Both the position numbers and the translations under genes were made by a program. From NCBI RefSeq assembly GCF_018614055.1, contig NZ_JAGGPB010000029.1, forward strand, positions 62,001-126,000: DNA of 64,000 nt. Reading direction: 5' to 3'. A model generated the notes under the pieces. That model had not been told where the DNA came from and searched no databases. It worked only from the letters and a program-made list of their open reading frames with translations. Positions within the stretch are counted from its first letter, which is position 1. Each line of letters begins with the position of its first letter. Positions 57,341 to 64,000 of this stretch are shown piece after piece. Source of the stretch: Streptomyces sp. ISL-98 (lineage in GTDB: Bacteria; Actinomycetota; Actinomycetes; Streptomycetales; Streptomycetaceae).

Positions 57341-57688
57341 ATGGCAACGATGGAGGAGTGCCGCAGCGCGCTCGACAAACTTTCGGACAACCTGGCTCAG
57401 GCCGACGACGGCGTACGCAGCGCCGCCGCCCTCGACCGCTCCCTGAGCTGCCACATCAAGGATCTCGATGTCACCTTCACCGGCCGCCTCGCGGGCGGCC
57501 GGATCGACGTACGGGAAACCCTGGAAGGGCCCCCGCGCGAACGCGCCGAGATCCGCCTCGCCATGACCGGCGACGACCTGGTGGCCATGGTCGGCGGAGA
57601 GCTGAGCTTCGCGAAGGCCTGGGCCTCGGGCAGGGTCCGGCTGGAGGCCGGTTTCCGCGACCTGATCCGCCTCAGGACGCTGCTGTAG
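57341..57688 (+). CDS. SCP2 sterol-binding-domain-like protein
   Basis: A 115-residue protein consisting of one SCP2-like lipid-binding fold: LSCHIKDLDVTFTGRLAGGR, then IRLAMTGDDLVAMVGGELSF, then AWASGRVRLEAGFRDLIRLR. Such domains hold hydrophobic ligands in the cytoplasm; the ligand here is unknown. TACCGT lies 8 bp before the ATG and there is no binding site, so it is probably leaderless. Its last 17 bp overlap the 3' end of the convergent iron-transport ATPase gene. Confidence 0.82.
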   Translation: MATMEECRSALDKLSDNLAQADDGVRSAAALDRSLSCHIKDLDVTFTGRLAGGRIDVRETLEGPPRERAEIRLAMTGDDLVAMVGGELSFAKAWASGRVRLEAGFRDLIRLRTLL

Positions 57689-58595
57689 CCGTAGCTGTAG
57701 CTGCTGCTTCAGCAGCCGTATCCGCCGCGTCAGCCTTCCCGGTACGGGCCTTCCTCGCTGCGGGCACCACCAGCGGCGTCCCCGTCTCCGGGTCGTCGAT
57801 GACCTGGCAGCGCAGCCCGAAGACCCGCTCCACCAGCTCGGCGGTGACGACCTCGGCGGGCGGCCCCTGGGCGACGATCTCCCCGTCCCGCATGGCGATC
57901 AGGTGCGTGGCATAGCGGGCGGCGTGGTTCAGGTCGTGCAGTACGGCGACGAGCGTGCGCCCCTGCGTCTCGTGCAGTTCCGCGCACAGGTCGAGTACGT
58001 CGATCTGGTGCTGGATGTCGAGGAACGTCGTCGGCTCGTCGAGCAGCAGCAGCGGCGTCTGCTGGGCCAGCGCCATCGCGATCCAGACGCGCTGGCGCTG
58101 GCCGCCGGACAGCTCGTCGACGTAACGGTCGGCCAGTTCACCGACGCCCGTCGAGGCCATCGACTCGTCGACGATCCGCTCGTCCTCCGGCGACCACTGC
58201 CGCAGCAGCCCCTGGTGCGGGTAGCGACCGCGCGCCACCAGGTCGGCGACCGTGATCCCGTCGGGAGCGATGGACGACTGCGGCAGCAGCCCCAGCGTCC
58301 TGGCGACCTTCTTCGCCGGCATGGAACCGATGGCGTTCCCGTCCAGCAGCACCCGCCCCTGCGAGGGCTTGAGCATGCGTGAAAGCGCGCGCAGCAGCGT
58401 CGACTTGCCGCAGGCGTTCGGCCCGACGATGACCGTGAAGGAGTTGTCGGGTATCTCGACGGACAGGTCTTGCGCGATGACCCGCTGGTCGTAGGCGAGG
58501 GTCACCGATTCCGCGCTGAGGCGCTGCACTGGCATGCTCCTGGAGTTCTTCACAGTGGGTTGCGTGGTCGTACGGCTCGTCCGCGTACCGCTCAT
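57672..58595 (-). CDS. Iron-siderophore ABC transporter, ATPase
   Basis: A 307-residue FepC/FhuC-type ATPase. Walker A is VGPNACGKSTLLRAL (near 55-69), the signature LSGGQRQRVWIAMAL, Walker B LLLLDEPTTFLDIQHQ and the H-loop VLHDLNHAARYA. The ATG at 58595 overlaps the permease stop (ATGA), which decides the start; a later ATG gives a shorter N-terminus matching many relatives. The C-terminal 20 residues are alanine/threonine-rich and encoded by a CTGTAGC-type repeat. It powers uptake of ferric siderophores through the two permeases upstream. No binding-protein gene is adjacent. Confidence 0.92.
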   Translation of the reverse strand: MSGTRTSRTTTQPTVKNSRSMPVQRLSAESVTLAYDQRVIAQDLSVEIPDNSFTVIVGPNACGKSTLLRALSRMLKPSQGRVLLDGNAIGSMPAKKVARTLGLLPQSSIAPDGITVADLVARGRYPHQGLLRQWSPEDERIVDESMASTGVGELADRYVDELSGGQRQRVWIAMALAQQTPLLLLDEPTTFLDIQHQIDVLDLCAELHETQGRTLVAVLHDLNHAARYATHLIAMRDGEIVAQGPPAEVVTAELVERVFGLRCQVIDDPETGTPLVVPAARKARTGKADAADTAAEAAATATATAAS

Positions 58596-59668
58596 ATGCG
58601 TCCCGCCTTGCGCTCGGTGACCAGCAGCCACAGCAGATAGCAGCCGCCGAGCACCCCGGTGACCACACCCACCGGCAGCTGTCCCCCGAAGGCCTGCTGG
58701 GCGATCCAGTCGGCGATCACCAGGAGGGCGGCGCCCATGCAGGCGGACGCCCCGAGGTTCGGCCCCGGCGAGCGCGTCAGCCTGCGGGCCAGCTGCGGCG
58801 CGCTCAGCGCGACGAAGGCGATGGGCCCTGCGGCCGCCGTGGCGACCGCGATGAGCAGTACGGCGCACAGCATCAGCACCATCCGCCCGCGCTCCACGCT
58901 CACCCCGAGCGCGTACGCCGCGTCGTCGCCCATCTCCATCATGCGCAGCGCACGCCCGTGCCCCAGCACCAGCGGAACGGCGACCGCGCACACGCCGAGC
59001 AGCGGCCACGCCTGGTCCCAGCCCCGTCCGTCGAGCGAGCCGGTCATCCATACCGTGGCCCGGGTCGCGTCGACGATGCTCGCCTTGGTGACCAGATAGT
59101 GGTTGAGCGCCGTGAGCATGGCGGCCGCGCCGATCCCGACGAGCACCAGCCGGTAGCCGTGTACGCCGCGCTTCCATGCGAGGAGGTAGACGGCGGCGCC
59201 CGTCAGCAGGCAGCCGGCGAGCGCGCCGCCCGCGACAGCGAGGGAGTTGCCCTTGGACAGGACGATGACGAGAAGCGCTCCGGCCGTCGCTCCCTGCCCG
59301 AAGCCGATGACGTCGGGGCTGCCCAGCGGATTGCGGGAAACGGACTGGAACACCGCCCCGGACATCCCGAGCGCGACACCGACGAGCAGCCCCACCACCA
59401 CCCGCGGCAGCCGCAGGTCGGTGACGATGAACTCCTGCGAGGCGGTGCCGTTGCCGAGGAGCGTGCGTACGACGTCGCCCGGCGACATCTGAAAGTCGCC
59501 GCTGCCGATGAGCACGACGCCCATGGCCAGCGCCGCGGCCATGAGCAGCACGATGGCGACGAGCGCCCTGGGTTCGACCCGGACGGAGAGACCGCCGGGG
59601 GTCCGTATCGCGCGAAGTCCGGGGGCCCGCCCGCCGGAAGTACGGGAGTTATGGGAGGGAACAGTCAC
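58592..59668 (-). CDS. Iron-siderophore ABC transporter, permease 2 (FecCD family)
   Basis: A 358-residue inner-membrane permease with about nine to ten helices. Family signatures are LRLPRVVVGLLVGVALGMSG, VSRNPLGSPDVIGFGQGATA and the ATPase-contact loop region PIAFVALSAPQLARRLT. The GTG at 59668 overlaps the stop of the first permease gene (GTGA). It forms the transport channel as a heterodimer with the first permease. Confidence 0.92.
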   Translation of the reverse strand: MTVPSHNSRTSGGRAPGLRAIRTPGGLSVRVEPRALVAIVLLMAAALAMGVVLIGSGDFQMSPGDVVRTLLGNGTASQEFIVTDLRLPRVVVGLLVGVALGMSGAVFQSVSRNPLGSPDVIGFGQGATAGALLVIVLSKGNSLAVAGGALAGCLLTGAAVYLLAWKRGVHGYRLVLVGIGAAAMLTALNHYLVTKASIVDATRATVWMTGSLDGRGWDQAWPLLGVCAVAVPLVLGHGRALRMMEMGDDAAYALGVSVERGRMVLMLCAVLLIAVATAAAGPIAFVALSAPQLARRLTRSPGPNLGASACMGAALLVIADWIAQQAFGGQLPVGVVTGVLGGCYLLWLLVTERKAGRI

Positions 59669-60720
59669 AGTTGGGTCATCTTCCGGCGGCGTACGAGATG
59701 GATGAAGACGGGCCCGCCGACGAGCGCGGTCACGATGCCGACCTGGAGCTCGGAGGGCCGCGCGACGACGCGGCCGATGACGTCCGAGCCCAGCAGCAGC
59801 ACCGGCGCGAGCACCGCGGCGTACGGCAGGATCCAGCGCATGTCGGGTCCCGTGATGGCCCGGACGAGGTGCGGCACCATCAGGCCGACGAAGACGATCG
59901 GCCCGCACGCGGCGGTCGCGGCCCCGCACAGCAGAGTCACGGCGACCATCGCCAGTACGCGTGTACGTGTCAGATGCGCGCCCAGCGCCCTGGCGGTGTC
60001 CTCGCCCATCTCCATGGCATTGAGCGGCCGCGCGATCAGCATCGCGAGCACGACACCGGCGGCGACGAACGGCCAGACCTTGCCGATGATCTCCATGTTG
60101 GCGGACGCGAGCGAGCCGACGGTCCAGAAGCGCAGCTTGTCGAGCGCCGCCGAGTCCATCAGCTGTACGGCGTTGACGTAACCGTAGAGCGCCGCGGTCA
60201 CGGCGGTGCCGGCGAGCGCGAGCCGTACCGGTGTTGCACCGCGGCTGCCGCCCAGGATGTATACGAGCACGGAGACAACTCCCGCGCCGATGAACGAGAA
60301 CCAGACATATCCCGTCAGCGATGTGACGTCGAGGAAGCTGATGGCGGACACGACCGCGGCCGCGGCCCCCGCGTTGACCCCCAGCAGCCCGGGCTCCGCG
60401 AGCGGATTGCGGGTGAGCCCCTGCATGACCGCTCCGGCGAGCCCGAGCGCGGCACCGACGAGTACGCCGAGGAGCGTGCGGGGCATCCGTACGTCCTGGA
60501 CGATCACGTCATTGCCGCTGCCCGAGGCGTGGAACAGGCCGTGCCATACGTCGCCCAGCGGAATCTGCTTGGCGCCGATCGCGATACTCGCGACGACGAC
60601 CAGCAGCAGTACGCCGAGGGAGACGAGCAGCCCGACGGCGCGCAGGGCATGGCGTTTGCGGGGCGCGGGGGCCTGCGGGGCCTGTGCCGCGCGCTGTTCG
60701 GGGGGACTCTCAACCAACAC
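59665..60720 (-). CDS. Iron-siderophore ABC transporter, permease 1 (FecCD family)
   Basis: A 351-residue permease, paralogous to the next gene. Signatures are VRMPRTLLGVLVGAALGLAG, LTRNPLAEPGLLGVNAGAAA and PIVFVGLMVPHLVRAITGPD. The GTG start at 60720 lies only a few bases from an iron box and has no binding site, so the transcript is probably leaderless with the -10 box (TAACCT) inside the regulator's site. It is the first gene of the three-gene iron operon repressed by the DmdR/IdeR-type iron regulator. Confidence 0.92.
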   Translation of the reverse strand: MLVESPPEQRAAQAPQAPAPRKRHALRAVGLLVSLGVLLLVVVASIAIGAKQIPLGDVWHGLFHASGSGNDVIVQDVRMPRTLLGVLVGAALGLAGAVMQGLTRNPLAEPGLLGVNAGAAAAVVSAISFLDVTSLTGYVWFSFIGAGVVSVLVYILGGSRGATPVRLALAGTAVTAALYGYVNAVQLMDSAALDKLRFWTVGSLASANMEIIGKVWPFVAAGVVLAMLIARPLNAMEMGEDTARALGAHLTRTRVLAMVAVTLLCGAATAACGPIVFVGLMVPHLVRAITGPDMRWILPYAAVLAPVLLLGSDVIGRVVARPSELQVGIVTALVGGPVFIHLVRRRKMTQL

Positions 60721-60724
60721 GGAG

Positions 60725-60743
60725 TTAGGTTAGCCTACCCTCG
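60725..60743 (-). promoter_or_regulatory. Iron box (DmdR/IdeR operator) over the iron-transport promoter
   Basis: TTAGGTTAGCCTACCCT matches the 19-bp iron-box consensus TTAGGTTAGGCTAACCTAA closely in its left half. It lies 5 bp from the permease start and covers the likely -10 box TAACCT (60732-60727, minus strand). Binding of iron-loaded DmdR would block transcription when iron is plentiful. Confidence 0.8.
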
Positions 60744-60776
60744 CATCGCGACAAACAGGCAGGTGAGGCGGGCCCC

Positions 60777-60795
60777 GGCCCAGTCCTACTGGGTC
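60777..60795 (-). terminator. Terminator of the HAD phosphatase gene
   Basis: CCCAGT-CCT-ACTGGG with two further flanking pairs forms a short stem immediately after the HAD gene stop, separating it from the iron-box promoter. Confidence 0.5.
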
Positions 60796-61827
60796 CTACA
60801 AGCCCAACCTGCCCAGCGCCTCACCCGCATCCAGCCCGCACACACCGTCCCCGGCGTACGTCCAAGCCGCCGCGCACAGCGCCCGCAGCCCGTCCAGCGC
60901 CGCGCCTTCCCCATCGAGCACCAGGGCATCCCCCCGCACCGAAGCGGTCCACCCACCGCACACGAACCGGCCGTCCGCCCCGCCCACTTCCGGCTGCCCG
61001 GTCAGCAACCCCCGCAGATCCGCGTCGACATACGTCGGCCGGTACTTCGGCTCGGCAGTCAGCAGCAGCGCGGCGTCCGTCACCCCGGTCAGTACGAGCA
61101 GCGAGTCCACGCCTGCGGCATTCGCGCCCTCGATGTCCGTGTCCAGCCGGTCCCCGACGACCAGCGGCCGCTCGGCACCCGTCCGCAGGATCGTTTCCCG
61201 GTGCATCGGCGGCAACGGCTTGCCCGCCACCTGCGGCGGCTCGGCGCCCGTGGCGATCCGTACGACTTCCACCGCCGCACCGTTGCCCGGAGCGATCCCC
61301 CGCGCACTCGGAATCGTCAGATCCGTATTGGAGGCGAACCACGGCACACCCCGTGCGACGGCGTACGAAGCCTCCGCGAACCGGCCCCACGCCAGGTCGG
61401 GCCCGCCGTACCCCTGCACCACGGCCGCCGGATCGTCGTCGGCCGACTCCACCGGCACGAGCCCGCGTTCACGCAAGGCGACCCGCAGACCGTCCCCGCC
61501 CACCACCAACACCCGGGAGCCGGAAGGGATCTGATCGGCAATCAGCCGGGCGACCGCCTGCGCCGACGTAATGACGTCCCCCGGCTCCGCGGGCACCCCG
61601 AGCTCCGTCAGATGCTTCGCCACCGCATCGGGTGTCCGCAACGCGTTGTTGGTCACGTAGGCGAGATGCATCCCGCCCTCCCGGGCGGTCCCGAGCGCCT
61701 CGACGGCATGCACTATGGCCACACCGCCCGCGTACACCACGCCGTCCAGATCCAGCAGAGCCGTGTCGTACGCCTCCCACAGCGCACGCGCGCATCCGTC
61801 GGGCCGGGTCCTGGTCTGCTGGCTCAT
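60796..61827 (-). CDS. HAD-IIA sugar-phosphatase-like hydrolase
   Basis: A 343-residue phosphatase of the NagD/HAD-IIA group. The nucleophile motif is LLDLDGVVYAGG (near 25), motif II is VTNNALRTPD, the C2A cap lies between, and motif III/IV is LVVGDRLDTDIEGANAAG near 225. The C-terminal 60 residues are an extra small domain (VCGGWTASVRGDALVLDGEG) seen in Streptomyces relatives. The ATG at 61827 has GAGGAG upstream. It probably dephosphorylates a sugar phosphate or nucleotide. It is divergent from the DUF1015 gene, with overlapping promoters in a 72-bp gap. Confidence 0.88.
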   Translation of the reverse strand: MSQQTRTRPDGCARALWEAYDTALLDLDGVVYAGGVAIVHAVEALGTAREGGMHLAYVTNNALRTPDAVAKHLTELGVPAEPGDVITSAQAVARLIADQIPSGSRVLVVGGDGLRVALRERGLVPVESADDDPAAVVQGYGGPDLAWGRFAEASYAVARGVPWFASNTDLTIPSARGIAPGNGAAVEVVRIATGAEPPQVAGKPLPPMHRETILRTGAERPLVVGDRLDTDIEGANAAGVDSLLVLTGVTDAALLLTAEPKYRPTYVDADLRGLLTGQPEVGGADGRFVCGGWTASVRGDALVLDGEGAALDGLRALCAAAWTYAGDGVCGLDAGEALGRLGL

Positions 61828-61899
61828 TCCGTAGCGCTCCTCGGTCGGTGCCTGTCCCCCGATCATCGCTCATATAGAGATCCCACTTACCATGCACCA

Positions 61900-63183
61900 A
61901 TGAGCAATCATGGTCGGCCAGAGGAGGACCACGGCCTGCGCCTGTCCCCATTCCGTGGACTGCGCTACGTCCCCGAGCGGGTGGGCAGCCTGGCCGCCGT
62001 AACGTCCCCGCCGTACGACGTCGTCGTTCGGCCCGACGGCCTGTCCCACCTGGAGTCGGCCGATCCGCACAACATCGTCCGGCTGATCCTCCCGCAGGCC
62101 GCGACCCCCGCCGACCGCAACCGGCAGGCCGCGGAAACGCTGCACCGCTGGCTCTCCGACGGCGTGCTGGCTCCCGACCGGGAGCCCGCTCTGTACGTGT
62201 ACGAGCAGCGCAAGGGCGATCTTCTCCAGCGCGGCGTCATAGGTGCCCTCGCCCTCACTCCGCCCTCCGACGGCATCGTCCTCCCCCACGAGGACGTCAT
62301 GCCGCACGTCGTAGCTGACCGTGCCGGCCTGATGCGTGCCACCGCCGCCAACCTCGAACCGCTGCTGCTGACCTACCGCAGCGGCGGCAACGCGACCGGC
62401 GCGACCGCCGTCATCGACCGCACCATCCTGCGCTCCCCCCTCCTGGCCACCACGACAGAGGACGGTTTCAGCCACCGTCTGTGGTCCATCACGGACCCCG
62501 CCGATCTGGCAGAGGTCACCTCGGACCTTTCGACCCGTCAGGCACTGATCGCCGACGGCCACCACCGCTGGGCGACGTACCTCCGCCTCAAGTCGGAGCA
62601 CCCGAGCCCCGGCCCGTGGGACGCCGGCCTCGTCCTCCTCATCGACACGGCTCGATACCCGCTCCAGGTCCGCGCCATCCACCGCGTACTGCACCGCCTG
62701 CCGGTTGCCGACGCACTGGCAGCGGTCGCCGACACCTTCCGCGTCCGCAAAATCCCGGGCCCCCTGCCCCAGGCCCTCGACGAGCTCGCGGAAGCGGCCA
62801 CCGCGGGCAACGCGTTCCTGCTGGCGGGAGACGGTGCCTTCCACCTCATCGACCGCCCCGACGAGGCTCTGTTGGCCCGTACGATCCCCCGGGACCATCC
62901 GACGGCCTGGCAGACCCTCGACGCGACGGTCCTGCACGCCACGCTCCTGGACCATGTGTGGTCGATCCCCGACGCCCCCGAGGACATCGCCTACATCCAC
63001 GACACCGAGGCAGCCGTCACCCACGCGGAACGCCATGGCGGCACGGCCGTCCTGATGCATCCGGTACGCGAAGAAGTCGTCCGGGACCTGGCCCGCCAGG
63101 GCGTCACGATGCCCCGCAAATCCACGTCCTTCGGCCCCAAGCCGGCGACGGGCCTGGTCCTGCGAAGCCTCGATCTGAGCTGA
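61900..63183 (+). CDS. DUF1015 protein
   Basis: A 427-residue cytoplasmic protein of the DUF1015 family, which is widespread and of unknown function; some members lie with serine or phosphate metabolism genes. Family signatures are FRGLRYVPERVG then AVTSPPYDVV at the start, LYVYEQRKGDLLQRGVIG, the metal-like ALIADGHHRWATYL in the middle and MPRKSTSFGPKPATGLVLR at the end. TACCAT lies 6 bp before the ATG and there is no binding site, suggesting a leaderless transcript. The long upstream extension of the frame is antisense to other genes and is not used. Confidence 0.88.
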   Translation: MSNHGRPEEDHGLRLSPFRGLRYVPERVGSLAAVTSPPYDVVVRPDGLSHLESADPHNIVRLILPQAATPADRNRQAAETLHRWLSDGVLAPDREPALYVYEQRKGDLLQRGVIGALALTPPSDGIVLPHEDVMPHVVADRAGLMRATAANLEPLLLTYRSGGNATGATAVIDRTILRSPLLATTTEDGFSHRLWSITDPADLAEVTSDLSTRQALIADGHHRWATYLRLKSEHPSPGPWDAGLVLLIDTARYPLQVRAIHRVLHRLPVADALAAVADTFRVRKIPGPLPQALDELAEAATAGNAFLLAGDGAFHLIDRPDEALLARTIPRDHPTAWQTLDATVLHATLLDHVWSIPDAPEDIAYIHDTEAAVTHAERHGGTAVLMHPVREEVVRDLARQGVTMPRKSTSFGPKPATGLVLRSLDLS

Positions 63184-63197
63184 CCGCGAAAACGCGA

Positions 63198-63230
63198 AAG
63201 GGCGGCACCCCGAAACGGGGTGCCGCCCTT
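63198..63230. terminator. Bidirectional terminator between DUF1015 and TPR genes
   Basis: AAGGGCGGCACCCCG, loop AAA, and the exact complement form a 15-bp stem between the two convergent genes, with AA before and TT after the stem. Confidence 0.9.
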
Positions 63231-63240
63231 ACTCACACAC

Positions 63241-64000
63241 TCAGCCCTTGTCGCCCTCGACGTCGGGCTCAACCGGCGACTCGACCTCAGCCTCGACCTC
63301 GGCCTCGGCCTCGACGGACTCGGCAGCTGCCGAGTCCACGTCAGTCTCCGCGGTCTCCTCGTCGAGCGCGTCGACGAAGTCCACACCGTCGAGCTCGGCG
63401 AGCCGGTCGGAAGCGTCCGTCGAACCGTCCTTGTCGGCCTCGACGGCCTTGGCGAACCACTCGCGCGCCTCGGCCTCACGCCCTGCCGTCAGCAGCGCAT
63501 CGGCGTACGCGTACCGCAGTCGCGCGGTCCACGACTGCACGGAGTTCGACGCCAGCTCGGGGCCCTGGAGGGTCACGATGGCCGCATCGATCTGCCCCAT
63601 GTCCCGGCGCGCACCGGCCGCGACCAGGCGCATCTCGACCTGGCCGGCCTTGTCGAGCTTCTTCACCTCGGGCTCACCTGCCATCGCCATCGCCCGCTCC
63701 GGCCGCCCGAGCCCGCGCTCGCAGTCCGCCATGACGGGCCACAGCTCGACGCTGCCGGTCATACGACGGGCCGCACGGAACTCCGCGAGCGCCTCCGTGT
63801 ACCGCTGCGTCGCGTACGCCGCAAAGCCTGCCGCCTCACGAACCGCCGCCACTCGCGAGGCGAGCCGCAGCGCGATGCGCGAGTACGCGTAGGCCTCTTC
63901 GGGGTCGTCGTCGATGAGGTTCGCGACCATGACGAGGTTCCGGGCGACATCCTCGGCCAGCGTCTTCGGGAGGCTCATCAGCTCCTGACGCACGTCCTTG
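63241..64000 (-). CDS. TPR-repeat protein, N-terminus outside window
   Basis: At least 253 C-terminal residues are visible; the frame runs off the right edge (KDVRQELMSLPKTLAEDV continues upstream, with no need for the in-frame GTG at 63993). The sequence is a series of helical TPR-like hairpins: EAYAYSRIALRLASRVAAVR, YTEALAEFRAARRMTGSVEL, QSWTARLRYAYADALLTAGR. The C-terminal 50 residues are very acidic (DEETAETDVDSAAAESVEAE). Relatives I remember have an Arg/Gly-rich N-terminal segment that would lie beyond the window. It is soluble and probably a protein-interaction scaffold. Function unknown. Confidence 0.8.
   Translation of the reverse strand, partial: KDVRQELMSLPKTLAEDVARNLVMVANLIDDDPEEAYAYSRIALRLASRVAAVREAAGFAAYATQRYTEALAEFRAARRMTGSVELWPVMADCERGLGRPERAMAMAGEPEVKKLDKAGQVEMRLVAAGARRDMGQIDAAIVTLQGPELASNSVQSWTARLRYAYADALLTAGREAEAREWFAKAVEADKDGSTDASDRLAELDGVDFVDALDEETAETDVDSAAAESVEAEAEVEAEVESPVEPDVEGDKG

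Noticed and set aside
59671..61899. Very long plus-strand open frame upstream of the DUF1015 protein
   Set aside because: It is antisense to the iron permease and HAD genes; in high-GC DNA opposite-strand frames stay open by codon bias. The real start is at 61900.

Overview
The window is high-GC chromosomal DNA from an actinomycete, almost certainly a Streptomyces. GC is about 72%, third codon positions are nearly all G or C, GTG starts are common, several genes look leaderless, and many genes overlap by ATGA, GTGA or TTGA. The gene set and order (SepF-like sflA, aroH-tyrA-cmk-plsC-der, parA-RHH-scpA-scpB-rluB, ald, NUDIX, pyrG, recN, nadK, tlyA, iron ABC transporter, DUF1015) match, from memory, the conserved core arm of Streptomyces chromosomes around SCO1749-SCO1791 of S. 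coelicolor. I see no tRNA, rRNA, CRISPR array, prophage, transposase or antibiotic cluster.

Layout. 1-8 kb: a cut membrane protein, a streptogrisin-B-type secreted protease, a DUF1684 protein, sflA, a glutaryl-CoA-dehydrogenase-like enzyme with a TetR-type operator, an MFS exporter, a PAP2 protein and an I78 protease inhibitor. 8-13 kb: an orphan cytochrome oxidase subunit I, a WYL regulator with a strong palindrome, an unknown protein and a glycosyltransferase. 13-19 kb: a branched-chain-amino-acid-type ABC system built divergently, with a binding lipoprotein and an MTB12-like lipoprotein on one side. On the other side the two permeases and the LivG ATPase are one open frame that runs through a palindromic repeat cluster, followed by LivF. 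19-25.4 kb: an Rpf/LysM enzyme, two conserved unknowns, then the der/plsC/cmk/tyrA/aroH operon.

25.4-30.5 kb is the most accessory part: a decayed TetR-like regulator; a three-gene set encoding a secreted protein, a membrane protein with haem-like histidines and a Tat-exported Rieske lipoprotein; and an ADP-ribose-linked set of an RlaP-type nucleotidyltransferase converging on nrtR and ADP-ribosylglycohydrolase genes that overlap each other. 30.6-35.7 kb is a chromosome-organisation operon (ParA, RHH protein, ScpA, ScpB) ending in a pseudouridine synthase with an RGG-like repeat tail. 36-42 kb holds ald, a STAND/TPR regulator, ADP-ribose pyrophosphatase and pyrG. 42-51.6 kb holds a GH15 enzyme, an FAD oxidoreductase, an amine permease/amine oxidase pair with a divergent PucR regulator, and a glycosyltransferase. 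52-61 kb holds recN, an orphan FtsX permease, nadK, tlyA, small conserved genes and an iron-box-controlled iron-siderophore ABC transporter. 61-64 kb holds a HAD phosphatase, a DUF1015 protein and a cut TPR protein.

The most notable points are the in-frame LivH-LivM-LivG fusion through a repeat cluster beside a LivF whose Walker A lysine is arginine, the NrtR/ADP-ribosylglycohydrolase/RlaP locus with its operator, the cytochrome-b-like/Rieske pair, and the ParA-RHH-ScpAB operon. No single locus can be proved to be a new system from sequence reading alone. Family assignments come from motif recognition without database searches.
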